From NCBI GenBank assembly GCA_903869345.1, contig CAIPYM010000009.1:1-53674 (forward strand): a stretch of DNA of 53,674 nt, in the 5' to 3' direction. Position 1 is the first letter of the stretch, and every line of letters starts with the position of its first letter. The notes beneath the pieces are model-generated. The model saw only the letters and a program-made list of their open reading frames with translations, had not been told where the DNA came from and did not search any database. Made by a program: the position numbers and the translations under genes. Source of the stretch: an uncultured Pseudomonadota bacterium. GTDB lineage: Bacteria > Pseudomonadota > Alphaproteobacteria > UBA9219. This document shows, in pieces, positions 32,724-41,119 of this stretch.

Positions 32724-34106
32724 TCACTCCCTCCCCAACCTTGCCGTGATGTACGCCTCGACCTGCGACAGCGCGACGCGTTCTTGCTGCGCGGTGTCGC
32801 GGTTGCGGATCGTGACCGTCTGATCCGTCAGGGTCGTTCCGTCCACCGTGACGCAGAACGGGGTTCCAGCCTCGTCCATGCGGGCGTAGCGTTTCCCGAT
32901 AGATTGCTTGGGATCGTACTGGCAGACAAAGCGGCGGCGGAGGTCGCGGTAGAGCTTTTCGGCAACCTCGGGCATCCCGTCTTTGTTGACCAAGGGGAAG
33001 ATGCCGCACGTGATTGGCGCGAGGCTCGGCTTGATTTTCAGCCATTCGGGTGAGGCGCGGCTTTCGTCGTACCGGTAGCCCTCGCAGAGCAAAACCAACA
33101 CGCCGCGCGTGAGGCCGCTCGCGGGTTCAATGACATGCGGGATGTAGCGGCGGCTGTTTTCTTGATCAATGTAATCCAGCGGGGTCTTGCTGAACGTTTG
33201 GTGCTGCGTCAGGTCGTAGTCCGTGCGGTAGGCCACGCCCTCCAGTTCGCCAAAGTGGGGGTCGGTGAAGGGGTATTTGTATTCAATGTCCGTCGTGCCC
33301 TTGGAATAGTGGGCGACTTCATCGGCGGGGATGACGTGCGGGAAAAGATTGGCGCGCGCGACGCCGACGCTTTCCCACCACCGCAGGCGCTCGGCCACCC
33401 AGAACTCGTACCACGTCATACCGTCTTCCGGGGCGCAGAAAAACTCCATCTCCATCTGCTCAAACTCGCGCGTGCGGAAGATGAAGTTGCGCGGAGTCAC
33501 CTCGTTGCGGAAGGACTTGCCGATTTGCGCGACGCCAAAGGGGATCTTGACCCGCGAGGTGTCGAGCACGTTCTTGTAATTCAGAAAAATCCCTTGCGCG
33601 GTTTCAGGCCGGAGGTAGACCTTGGAGGCGTCGTCTTCGACCGCACCGACGCGCGATTCGAACATGAGGTTGAATTGGCGAGGTTCGGTCAGGTCGCCGC
33701 CGCAATAGGGGCAGGGAAGGGGCTGCGATTCGGGAAGAGGTTTGCCCAGCTCGCGGTAGAGGTCCGCGATATGATCGGATCGCACGAGCTTTTTGCATTT
33801 CCGGCAGGTCTGCATGGGGTCCGCGAACCCACCAACGTGGCCCGAGGCCTCCCACGTGCGCGGGTGCTGGATGATCGCGCTGTCCAACCCCACGATGGAG
33901 AGCGGACGCCCGTCGGGACCGTCGGGGGGGCATTCGACCATCGCGCGCCACCAGTTGTCCCGGAGCCTGTTTTTCAACTGCACGCCGAGCGGCCCAAAGT
34001 CCCAAAACCCGTTGAGGCCGCCGTAAATCTCGGAGGCCGGAAACACAAACCCCCGGCGCTTGCAGAGCGCCACCAAGCGGGTCATCACCTCGGAGGGAGA
34101 AAGCAT
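32724..34106 (-). CDS. glyS: Glycyl-tRNA synthetase, single-chain dimeric (alpha2) type
   Basis: Charges tRNA-Gly. A class II synthetase of about 460 residues of the alpha2 form found in many Gram-positives, Bacteroidetes, archaea and eukaryotes. It shows GGLNGFWDFGPLGVQLKNRLRDNWW, motif 2 FRNEVTPRNFIFRTREFEQMEMEFF, LRPETAQGIFLNYKNVL, a four-cysteine zinc site (CRKC...CPYC) and a C-terminal anticodon-binding domain. Most Alphaproteobacteria instead use the tetrameric GlyQ/GlyS enzyme, which is not seen here. I start it at ATG 34106, 9 nt after AAAGG, although ATG 34115 is possible. It is transcribed away from pdxT. Confidence 0.93.
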   Translation of the reverse strand: MLSPSEVMTRLVALCKRRGFVFPASEIYGGLNGFWDFGPLGVQLKNRLRDNWWRAMVECPPDGPDGRPLSIVGLDSAIIQHPRTWEASGHVGGFADPMQTCRKCKKLVRSDHIADLYRELGKPLPESQPLPCPYCGGDLTEPRQFNLMFESRVGAVEDDASKVYLRPETAQGIFLNYKNVLDTSRVKIPFGVAQIGKSFRNEVTPRNFIFRTREFEQMEMEFFCAPEDGMTWYEFWVAERLRWWESVGVARANLFPHVIPADEVAHYSKGTTDIEYKYPFTDPHFGELEGVAYRTDYDLTQHQTFSKTPLDYIDQENSRRYIPHVIEPASGLTRGVLVLLCEGYRYDESRASPEWLKIKPSLAPITCGIFPLVNKDGMPEVAEKLYRDLRRRFVCQYDPKQSIGKRYARMDEAGTPFCVTVDGTTLTDQTVTIRNRDTAQQERVALSQVEAYITARLGRE

Positions 34107-34515
34107 CAGAGCCATCCTTTCACGTCGCGTTCCATCCCGGCCTCTCGGGGCCGTTCCGGGAGGGTATAGCATAAAAGGACGGTTGTCCCAGGTGAAACCT
34201 TGCCTAATCCCAGGGCTTTTTAAAGGAGAAGAGGGAGGGGGAGAAAGGATGGCATGATCTCTGTTGGGCCTTGTTATGCGGGGCTTTTGGGGTGGGCGGA
34301 GCCGTCTGTCGGGAGTGTGCCGTTAACGGCAAAACGATCAAGGGCAGCAAAGACGAAAACAACGTTCGACCCGTGTTCACGGCTGTGTCCCCGATCACAA
34401 AAAAATGGGAACACGTCTCTTGAAATCGGATTTCGCCCTTTTCGCCCCCGCCTGAACGCGCTAAGCCGGAAGAGGACAAAAAGAGTCCCTTTCAACCCTC
34501 TCTGCACGATGCGCC
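34107..34515. other. glyS-pdxT divergent intergenic region
   Basis: About 400 bp without a credible gene. The notable sequence is a perfect 12-bp palindrome, GCCGTTAACGGC, at 34320-34331, which could be an operator for either flanking gene. No confident -35/-10 pair was found. ORF-track entries here lack family features. Confidence 0.35.
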
Positions 34516-35202
34516 ATGAACGACGATAGGCCTTCTCTCTCCTCCTCCCTCCCCGGTCAGCCTTTGGGCATCTTGGCCCTTCAGGGCGGCGTGGCCGAGC
34601 ACGAAGCGCACCTGGAGCGCCTCGGCGTTCCCTCACGGCTCGTCCGGACCCCCGCCGACCTTGACGGGCTTGGCGGGATCATCCTGCCCGGCGGCGAGAG
34701 CACGTGTCTTTCGCGGTTGCTGGTGTTGTTCGGCCTGGATCGGGCCCTCCGGCAGGCGCATGCGCAGGGATTGCCGATGTGGGGCACGTGCGCGGGCGCG
34801 ATTTTGCTCGCACGCGAGAACATCCGGGAGATGCCGCACCTCGGCCTCATGGACATCGCCGTGCAGCGCAACGCGTTTGGGGCGCAGCTGGATAGTTTTC
34901 AGACAACGATCCTCGCGCCCCTCCTCGCGCCAGAGCCCCTGCCGGTCACGTTCATCCGCGCCCCCCAGATCGTGCGCGTGGGGCCCTCGGTCCGTGTGCT
35001 GTCCCAACAAGAGGGATACATCACCGCCGCCGAGGATGCTCAGTGCCTCGCCACGGTCTTTCACCCCGAGCTGACCCCAACCCTCGCCTTTCACCGCCAC
35101 TTCGCTCAGCGGTGCGGCTGGGTGTTCCCTGAATCCGTGCCCTTCCTTGATCCAACCTGGACCCCCCAGCGGTGGATGCACGTTCACACGTCTTCGGATT
35201 GA
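34516..35202 (+). CDS. pdxT: Pyridoxal 5'-phosphate synthase glutaminase subunit
   Basis: Class I glutaminase that supplies ammonia to PdxS for PLP synthesis. 228 residues. It has LGILALQGGVAEHEAHLERLG, the oxyanion LPGGEST, the nucleophile C92 in WGTCAGAILLA, and the H183/E185 pair in VFHPEL. The N terminus is about 16 residues longer than usual. PdxT normally sits beside pdxS; no pdxS is in this window, and most Alphaproteobacteria use the PdxA/PdxJ route instead. The L,D-transpeptidase gene starts 12 nt downstream, so the pair may be an operon. Confidence 0.9.
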   Translation: MNDDRPSLSSSLPGQPLGILALQGGVAEHEAHLERLGVPSRLVRTPADLDGLGGIILPGGESTCLSRLLVLFGLDRALRQAHAQGLPMWGTCAGAILLARENIREMPHLGLMDIAVQRNAFGAQLDSFQTTILAPLLAPEPLPVTFIRAPQIVRVGPSVRVLSQQEGYITAAEDAQCLATVFHPELTPTLAFHRHFAQRCGWVFPESVPFLDPTWTPQRWMHVHTSSD

Positions 35203-35214
35203 AAGCTCTGCTCC

Positions 35215-36858
35215 ATGGTTCGTCGCCTCCTTTGCCTTACCGTGCTTTTTCTCGGGCTTGTCAGCCCGAGTTTTGGGCCCCTTGGACCTGTTCACGGAAG
35301 CGCACAGGCGGCCGAGTTCCTCCCGGCGGAATCCCTCCGGATGCTTTTGGACCAAAACCCGTCCCTGACGTTTGAGGGCGTGCCACTGCCTGTCGCGGCC
35401 CTGTCTCGCTTTTACGCCGCCCGCGCCGATGCGCCCGCCTGGACCTTCAGTGCCCTGGACCACCGCGCCGAATGGGACACATTTCTCGAGCGCACACGGC
35501 TCGTGGCGCGAGCACACGGCCTGCCCGCAACCGGACGGCTTCGCGTTTTGCTGAACGCCCTTGCGACCACGACCATCGAGGATCCTGCGCGGCGCGATAT
35601 CGCGGTGACGGCCCTGACCTTGACGTTGATCCAAGCGTTGCGCGGCGAGAACCTCTCCCTCATGACCGTCTACCCCGATTGGCCTTTCCACCGCGAATCC
35701 CTGGACGCGCCCCTCGCCCTGGCCGCCGCGATCAAAGCGCGGCAAGACCTGGCGACGTTCTTGACGGCGCAGGCTCCGCAAACCGACGATTACCGCCTTC
35801 TTATGAGCGCGCTCGATGCTTACCGCCTTAAGGAGCCTTGGGTCCTCCTTCCTCCGGGGCCCAAGCTGGAACCCGGCGCCATCGACGCGAGTGTCCCGTT
35901 GGTGTGGACCCGTTTGCAGGCCGAGGACCCGACCGCCGTTGCTCCCTCGGGCCTCGACGTGAACCCGCACCTCTACGATGTGACGCTCCGCGAGGCGGTC
36001 CGTCGCTACCAGGAACGCCACGGGCTTGAACCCGATGGAGTCCTGGGGGCCAAAACGCGCGAGGACATGAACATTCCGCTTGCAGCCCGTCTCGACCAAA
36101 TCATCGCCAATCTTGAGCGGCTTCGGCACTTCACCGATCCCCTGCCTGCCCGCCGCGCCGTCGTGAACATTGCCGCCTCAACCCTGACCGTGTTCGATGC
36201 AAACGGCCTCCGTTACCGTGGACCTGTTGTTGTGGGGCGCACCGATCGCCCAACGCCGTTCGTTCAAAGTGCGATCCACGCAGTGATTTTCAACCCGGCC
36301 TGGCACATCCCCCCCAAGTTGGCACGCGAAGACGTCCTGCCCAAGCTCCGCAAGAATCCTCGGTACCTGGAAAAAGAGAGCATCGAGATTGTCGGGCGCG
36401 AGGACGACCCTTACGGGCTTAACGTTGACTGGACCCGTGTGCCCAAGCGCGCGTTTCCCTTCACGCTACGCCAGACACCAGGTGACGGGAACAGCCTCGG
36501 ACGCATCAAGTTCGTTTTTGAAAATTCCTTCTCCGTCTATTTACACGGCACGCCTCACCAAGAATTGTTTGTCAAGTCCGCGCGCTTTTTCAGCTCTGGT
36601 TGCGTGCGCGTGCGTGACCCGGACGTATTTGCAGAAATCCTTTTGAACCCCAACGGTACCACGTGGGACGATGCAAAAATCCGGCAAGCTGTGGACGACG
36701 CCACGACACGCTGGGTTCCCCTGAAAAAACCTCTGCCCCTTTTCATCACGTACGCGACTGTCTTCCCGAACACGGACGGGACAATCGCCTTCCTTCCCGA
36801 CATCTACGGCTACGACCGTCACCTGCTGGAGGCGTTCCTCCCTGCCGAGGACACGTAA
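35215..36858 (+). CDS. L,D-transpeptidase (YcbB/LdtD-like)
   Basis: A periplasmic cross-linking enzyme forming 3-3 bonds in peptidoglycan. 547 residues, the size of YcbB-type enzymes. It has an N-terminal Sec signal (LLCLTVLFLGLVSPSFG...AQA) and an N-terminal scaffold domain. A peptidoglycan-binding segment follows (REAVRRYQERHGLEPDGVLGAKTREDMNIPLAARLDQIIANLERLR), then the YkuD catalytic domain with H444 (YLHGTP) and nucleophile C463 (FFSSGCVRVRDP). FNPAWHIPPKLAREDVLPKL is typical of the family. It probably acts in envelope maintenance; anmK in the window recycles peptidoglycan. Confidence 0.93.
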   Translation: MVRRLLCLTVLFLGLVSPSFGPLGPVHGSAQAAEFLPAESLRMLLDQNPSLTFEGVPLPVAALSRFYAARADAPAWTFSALDHRAEWDTFLERTRLVARAHGLPATGRLRVLLNALATTTIEDPARRDIAVTALTLTLIQALRGENLSLMTVYPDWPFHRESLDAPLALAAAIKARQDLATFLTAQAPQTDDYRLLMSALDAYRLKEPWVLLPPGPKLEPGAIDASVPLVWTRLQAEDPTAVAPSGLDVNPHLYDVTLREAVRRYQERHGLEPDGVLGAKTREDMNIPLAARLDQIIANLERLRHFTDPLPARRAVVNIAASTLTVFDANGLRYRGPVVVGRTDRPTPFVQSAIHAVIFNPAWHIPPKLAREDVLPKLRKNPRYLEKESIEIVGREDDPYGLNVDWTRVPKRAFPFTLRQTPGDGNSLGRIKFVFENSFSVYLHGTPHQELFVKSARFFSSGCVRVRDPDVFAEILLNPNGTTWDDAKIRQAVDDATTRWVPLKKPLPLFITYATVFPNTDGTIAFLPDIYGYDRHLLEAFLPAEDT

Positions 36859-37105
36859 CGTGTCACCCCGATACAAGGATCATCGATTTTCAGGCCGAGC
36901 GGTCGCGGAATCCCCTCTCCCTTGGGAGGTTCCCTCCCATCGGTCGGGGAGCAAGAACTTGACCGCAACGAGCTGACTCACTTCCGGCTGCGCGGGGTTG
37001 CCTCACTTTCGGGTACCGGTCTATACGGTGCGGAGGGGATTCTTGCCGTGAGTCCGCCCGCGTCCTGTTCTGGGGCGCTCCTGATCTTTTCCGGGAGGGT
37101 TTCGC

Positions 37106-38284
37106 ATGCCGTCGTCCGCTGTCATTGTGAGTGCAACGCGCACAGCCATCGGGTCGTTTAACGGCGCGTTGGCGTCGGTTCCCGCGCATGTTTTGGCGGC
37201 AGAAGCCCTGAAAGAAGCCCTGAAGCGGGCCGGACTTGCTCCGGCGGATGTTGACGAGGTCGTCTTGGGTCAAGTCCTTGCGGCGGCTCAGGGCATGGGC
37301 CCGGCTCGGCAAGCGGCCCTGGCAGCGGGTCTTCCGGTGGAATGTCCGGCCTACGCGGTCAACCAGATTTGCGGTTCGGGTCTGCGGGCGGTGGCGAACG
37401 CCACAAGCGCAATTCGGGCGGGCGCGGCCTCGGTGGTGGTTGCGGGCGGCATGGAGAGCATGAGCCTTTCGACCCACGCCGTGCATCTTCGCGCAGGGGT
37501 CCGCATGGGCAACGCGACGATGAAGGACACGATGATCTCGGACGGGCTTTGGGATGTTTTCAACGATTACCACATGGGCGTGACCGCCGAGAACGTGGCG
37601 AAGCAATTTGGGATCACGCGGGAGCAGCAAGACGCCCTCGCGCTGGGCTCGCAGAACAAGGCCGAGGCCGCGATCAAGGCGGGAGCGTTTGTGGACGAAA
37701 TCGTGCCGATCACGATCCCCAGCAAAAAGGGGGACGTTGTGGTCGCGCAAGATGAATTCCCGCGCTTTGGGACGACTCTGGAGGCGCTCGCCAAGCTGAA
37801 ACCCGCGTTCCAAAAAGACGGGACCGTGACGGCGGGCAACGCGTCGGGCATCAACGACGGCGCGGCGGTGGTGGTTGTTATGGCCGAGGACGAGGCCGCT
37901 CGGCGAGGCCTCAAACCCCTTGCGCGGATTGCGTCGTGGGCCTCGCGTGGCGTGGACCCGGCCGTGATGGGCTCGGGCCCCATTCCCGCGAGCCAAGCGG
38001 CGCTGAAGGCCGCCGGGTGGTCGGTTCAGGACCTCGATCTGATTGAGGCGAATGAAGCTTTTGCGGCTCAGGCGGCGGCGGTGAATCAAGCGATGGGATG
38101 GGATCCCGCCAAAGTGAACGTAAACGGCGGGGCGATTGCGCTGGGGCATCCCATCGGGGCCTCGGGCGCGCGTATCCTTGTCACGCTTCTCCACGCGCTG
38201 AAAAAGCGTGGTGGCAAAAAGGGCCTTGCGACGCTGTGCATCGGCGGGGGAATGGGGATTGCGCTCTGTGTGGAGACCGTCTGA
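37106..38284 (+). CDS. phaA: Acetyl-CoA acetyltransferase (thiolase)
   Basis: Condenses two acetyl-CoA to acetoacetyl-CoA. 392 residues, as in PhaA/AtoB. The nucleophile C89 is in [39 protein letters not shown] (catalytic His) and the second cysteine in [11 protein letters not shown] are all present. ATG 37106 follows GGGAGGG. It overlaps phaB by one base (TGATG), giving the standard phaAB pair for polyhydroxyalkanoate precursor synthesis; phaC is not in the window, so storage versus ketone-body use is not decided by sequence. Confidence 0.94.
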   Translation: MPSSAVIVSATRTAIGSFNGALASVPAHVLAAEALKEALKRAGLAPADVDEVVLGQVLAAAQGMGPARQAALAAGLPVECPAYAVNQICGSGLRAVANATSAIRAGAASVVVAGGMESMSLSTHAVHLRAGVRMGNATMKDTMISDGLWDVFNDYHMGVTAENVAKQFGITREQQDALALGSQNKAEAAIKAGAFVDEIVPITIPSKKGDVVVAQDEFPRFGTTLEALAKLKPAFQKDGTVTAGNASGINDGAAVVVVMAEDEAARRGLKPLARIASWASRGVDPAVMGSGPIPASQAALKAAGWSVQDLDLIEANEAFAAQAAAVNQAMGWDPAKVNVNGGAIALGHPIGASGARILVTLLHALKKRGGKKGLATLCIGGGMGIALCVETV

Positions 38285-39006
38285 TGGTGAAAGTTGCTGT
38301 TGTCACCGGGGGAACACGCGGCATTGGCGCCGCGATTTGCGAAGTGTTGCACGAAGCTGGGCACACCGTCGCGGCCACGTACTACGGCAACGATGCGGCC
38401 GCCAAACACTTCACCGAGCGCACGGGCGTTCCGCATTTCAAGTTTGACGTGAGCGCGTTTGGCGCGTGCGAGGCGGGCCTGGCCCAGATCGAAAAAGACC
38501 TGGGTCCTGTGGACATTCTGGTCAACAACGCGGGCATCACGCGCGACGGCTTTTTGCACAAGATGACGCCCGAGCAATGGACCGAGGTGCTCCGCACGAA
38601 CCTCGATTCCCTGTTCAACATGTCGCGTCTTGTTGTGGGCGGCATGCGGGATCGCGGGTGGGGACGCATCGTCAACATCAGCTCGATCAACGGTCAGACG
38701 GGTCAGGTTGGGCAGACGAATTATGCGGCGGCCAAGGCGGGAGTCATCGGGTTCACCCGTGCCCTCGCGCTGGAAGTCGCGAGCAAGGGCGTGACGGTGA
38801 ATGCCATCGCGCCGGGGTACATTGACACCGATATGGTGCGCGCGGTGCCCGAAAGCGTTTTGGAAAAGATCATCACCAAAATCCCCGTCAAGCGCCTCGG
38901 CAAGGCGTCCGAAATTGCCCGCGCAGTGGCGTTCCTGACCGACGAGACGAGTGGCTTTATCACGGGCACCACGCTGTCCCTCAACGGCGGCCAGGCGATG
39001 GTGTAG
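38284..39006 (+). CDS. phaB: Acetoacetyl-CoA reductase
   Basis: NADPH-dependent SDR reducing acetoacetyl-CoA to (R)-3-hydroxybutyryl-CoA. 240 residues from ATG 38284, the usual PhaB length; the ORF-track start lies inside phaA. Motifs are VVTGGTRGIGAAIC (cofactor), DILVNNAGITRD, the PhaB-type FLHKMTPEQWTEVLRTNLDSLFNMSR, catalytic NISSINGQTGQVGQTNYAAAKAG and the C-terminal SGFITGTTLSLNGGQAMV. It is translationally coupled to phaA. Confidence 0.94.
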   Translation: MVKVAVVTGGTRGIGAAICEVLHEAGHTVAATYYGNDAAAKHFTERTGVPHFKFDVSAFGACEAGLAQIEKDLGPVDILVNNAGITRDGFLHKMTPEQWTEVLRTNLDSLFNMSRLVVGGMRDRGWGRIVNISSINGQTGQVGQTNYAAAKAGVIGFTRALALEVASKGVTVNAIAPGYIDTDMVRAVPESVLEKIITKIPVKRLGKASEIARAVAFLTDETSGFITGTTLSLNGGQAMV

Positions 39007-39049
39007 GGAATCAGGAGACAGGGATCATCGAAGAGCGGTGTCAAAAACC

Positions 39050-39225
39050 GCCGTCCTTGCGAGCCCCCGAAGGGGGCGCGGCAATCCATCTCCCGTCCGT
39101 TCCGTTGTTCCACCAGGGAGCAGAAGAGGGATGGACTGTGATGCCCCCCTCGATGCTGAACCCGGATCTTGAGCCGACAGATTCCGAGATGGATCGTCCC
39201 GGCCCCTTCGGGGCCTCGCGATGAC
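39050..39225. repeat. MITE-like palindromic interspersed repeat, copy at 39 kb
   Basis: About 175 bp with inverted ends: the left CCGTCCTTGCGAGCCCCCGAAGG...GCAATCCATCTC is close to the reverse complement of the right GAGATGGATCGTCCCGGCCCCTTCGGGGCCTCGCGATGAC. The right part is near-identical to that of the copies at 31.7 and 32.5 kb. No ORF is inside it. Confidence 0.6.
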
Positions 39226-39312
39226 AACGGAGGGTTTATGCCATGGTTCTTTTGAGGCACCGTCGCCTCAGCTATGTGCAGATTCTTGCCGGAGCCAGAC
39301 GGGTGGGCCTCC

Positions 39313-39540
39313 CCTTTTTGAGCGTCATTCCGGTGAAAGCCGGAATCCAGGGATGGAAAAGAGCTGAAACCTCCACTTTCGCCGAGGTGACGGCCCGAGA
39401 GGAGGGGACGGGGCAAAGCCAACCCCGTCCTCTGTTCTCTAATCCCCGTCTTCTGCCCTCGGACGTTTACCGCGAGTAGTATTCGACGACGAGGTTCGGT
39501 TCCATCTGCACGGGGTAGGGCACGTCCGCGAGCCCAGGGG
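39313..39540. repeat. Direct repeat around the AhpD-like gene, left copy (contains rpsD 3' end)
   Basis: A 228-bp segment from CCTTTTTGAGCGTCATTCC to GAGCCCAGGGG. It recurs at 40171-40387 with about nine substitutions and one 11-bp indel (extra GGTGAAAGCCGG-type sequence here), by hand alignment. The 74 bp of rpsD coding sequence in the two copies are identical. Confidence 0.85.
39467..39540 (-). pseudogene. rpsD 3' fragment
   Basis: 74 bp identical to the end of rpsD, encoding its last ~24 codons (…[12 protein letters not shown] and stop). It has no start and ends abruptly at 39540, where unrelated sequence begins. It is a duplication remnant associated with the insertion of the AhpD-like gene. 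Confidence 0.85.
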
Positions 39541-39607
39541 TTTCACGAGATGTGGCGCATCCAAAGTTTATCTCTTTTCTCTGTAGCAAACTGTGCTCGT
39601 CCCTGCA

Positions 39608-40159
39608 TCATCCCACGTCGACGACGTAGGGGTTCAGAACTTCATCAACAGGAGGGGAGACAAGGAGAGCAATGTAATTTGACAACATTTTACGCGCAAT
39701 CGAGGCAACAACCTCCATCGCTTGCTCACGCGCGTATCCGGCATGGACAAACGCATCAACATCCGAATCGCTCGCCCGTCCGCCTTTCGTGATCAACACC
39801 TTCGTGAAATGATGCAACGCTTCAAGTTTCGCAATCTTGAGCGGCTGGTCGGCGATAACGTCTCGAAGAGTTGCCATATCCAGGCCCGATTCATCGGCGA
39901 TTTTGGAATGTGTGGCAATGCAATAACGGCATCCATTGAGTTTGTTCGTCGTGATTTGCACGATGTGTTGTTCGAGCGGTGACAGGGTTCCCTGCGCAAT
40001 CTCGGACGATAACCCCATATAGGCCTTCAGGGTGCTCGGCGACCCCGCCATCATTCTGATGATGTTGGGCAGAAAACCATATTTATTCTGGAAAGATTCC
40101 AGAATAGCCCGTGATTCTTCCGGAGCGGTGTCCACAGAATGGAGGATAAAAGCTGTCAC
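39608..40159 (-). CDS. AhpD-like / carboxymuconolactone decarboxylase-family protein
   Basis: 183 residues from GTG 40159, preceded by AAGGAAGG; the ORF-track extension to 40396 reads through the duplicated repeat and rpsD antisense. The AhpD core is clear: E63 (PLEQHIVQITTNKLNG), CxxC at C77/C80 and H84 in CRYCIATHS, the redox and proton-relay residues of alkylhydroperoxidase D-type proteins. A second helical half follows. It probably has peroxidase-like thiol chemistry; the substrate is unknown. The gene and its ribosome site lie exactly between two copies of a repeat carrying the rpsD 3' end, implying it is an insertion. Confidence 0.85.
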   Translation of the reverse strand: MTAFILHSVDTAPEESRAILESFQNKYGFLPNIIRMMAGSPSTLKAYMGLSSEIAQGTLSPLEQHIVQITTNKLNGCRYCIATHSKIADESGLDMATLRDVIADQPLKIAKLEALHHFTKVLITKGGRASDSDVDAFVHAGYAREQAMEVVASIARKMLSNYIALLVSPPVDEVLNPYVVDVG

Positions 40160-40170
40160 GATCCGGCCTT

Positions 40171-40387
40171 CCTTTTTGAGCGTCACTCCGAATCCAGGGA
40201 CGGAAAAGAGCTGAAACCCCCACTTTCGCCGAGGTGACGGCCCGAGAAGAGGGGACGGGGCAAAGCCAACTCCGTCCTCTGTTCTTTGATCCCCGTCTTC
40301 TGCCCTCGAGCGTTTACCGCGAGTAGTATTCGACGACGAGGTTCGGTTCCATCTGCACGGGGTAGGGCACGTCCGCGAGCCCAGGGG
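40171..40387. repeat. Direct repeat around the AhpD-like gene, right copy (overlaps rpsD 3' end)
   Basis: A 217-bp copy of the repeat at 39313-39540 in the same orientation. It covers the intergenic sequence downstream of rpsD plus the last 74 bp of the intact rpsD gene. Confidence 0.85.
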
Positions 40388-40928
40388 CACGGACAAACGT
40401 TCCCTTCAAGGCTGCAACGTCCACCTTCAGGTAATCCGGAACATCGCGCTCGGTCAGCTGGCACGCCGCGAGAACCGACGCGAATTGCTTGGCCTTGCCA
40501 CGCACTTCGATTTCGTCTTCATCGCGCACCTGGTACGAGGGGATGGTGACGCGCTTGCCGTTCACCAGGATATGCCCGTGGCTCACGATCTGGCGGGATT
40601 CAAACACCGTTGCCGCAAACTTAAGCCGGTAAACGACGGCGTCCAGACGACGCTCCAGCAGCTGAATCAGGTTCTCGCCGTTGTCGCCACGCCGCCGCAC
40701 GGCTTCTTCGTAGTAGCGGTGAAACTGCCGCTCGCCGATGTTGCCGTAGTAAAAACGCAGGCGCTGCTTGGCCATCAGCTGCGTGCCGAAGTCCGAGGGC
40801 TTGGTTCGCCGCTGGCCATGTTGACCAGGACGGTAATCGCGTTTGTTCAAAGGGCTTTTGGCCCGGCCCCACAAGTTGACTCCGAGCCGACGGTCAATCT
40901 TATGTTTGGCCTCTAGACGTTTGGTCAT
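40314..40928 (-). CDS. rpsD: 30S ribosomal protein S4
   Basis: 204 residues from ATG 40928 (AAAGGAACC upstream; the ORF-track start at 41009 is too early). S4 is a primary 16S rRNA binder and 30S assembly initiator. The N-terminal [46 protein letters not shown] is of the alphaproteobacterial zinc-less type. The S4 RNA-binding domain [50 protein letters not shown] and the terminal VVEYYSR are canonical. It stands alone, outside the alpha operon, as is common in this class. Its 3' end is duplicated beyond the neighbouring AhpD-like gene. Confidence 0.97.
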   Translation of the reverse strand: MTKRLEAKHKIDRRLGVNLWGRAKSPLNKRDYRPGQHGQRRTKPSDFGTQLMAKQRLRFYYGNIGERQFHRYYEEAVRRRGDNGENLIQLLERRLDAVVYRLKFAATVFESRQIVSHGHILVNGKRVTIPSYQVRDEDEIEVRGKAKQFASVLAACQLTERDVPDYLKVDVAALKGTFVRAPGLADVPYPVQMEPNLVVEYYSR

Positions 40929-41119
40929 GCGAGGTTCCTTTCTTCTTGCTGTTGTCCCGATTCTTCCTGCCCCGCCCAAGCGGGAGGCGCACCGTTGGCT
41001 TTTGCACAAGGCAAAACCCCCGGCGACATCCTCGGGAAAGGCGGACTTATACGCACGTCAGGAGGACTTGTCAAAAATTTTCCCATCCTCCTGCGGGGGG
41101 GCGGCTCAGCCTGTCGGCC

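Noticed and set aside
34633-36129. 498-residue minus-strand ORF over pdxT and the L,D-transpeptidase
   Set aside because: It spans two well-supported genes in antisense and has no recognisable domain.
36890-38194. 434-residue minus-strand ORF opposite phaA
   Set aside because: Antisense to a canonical thiolase; composition is shadow-like.
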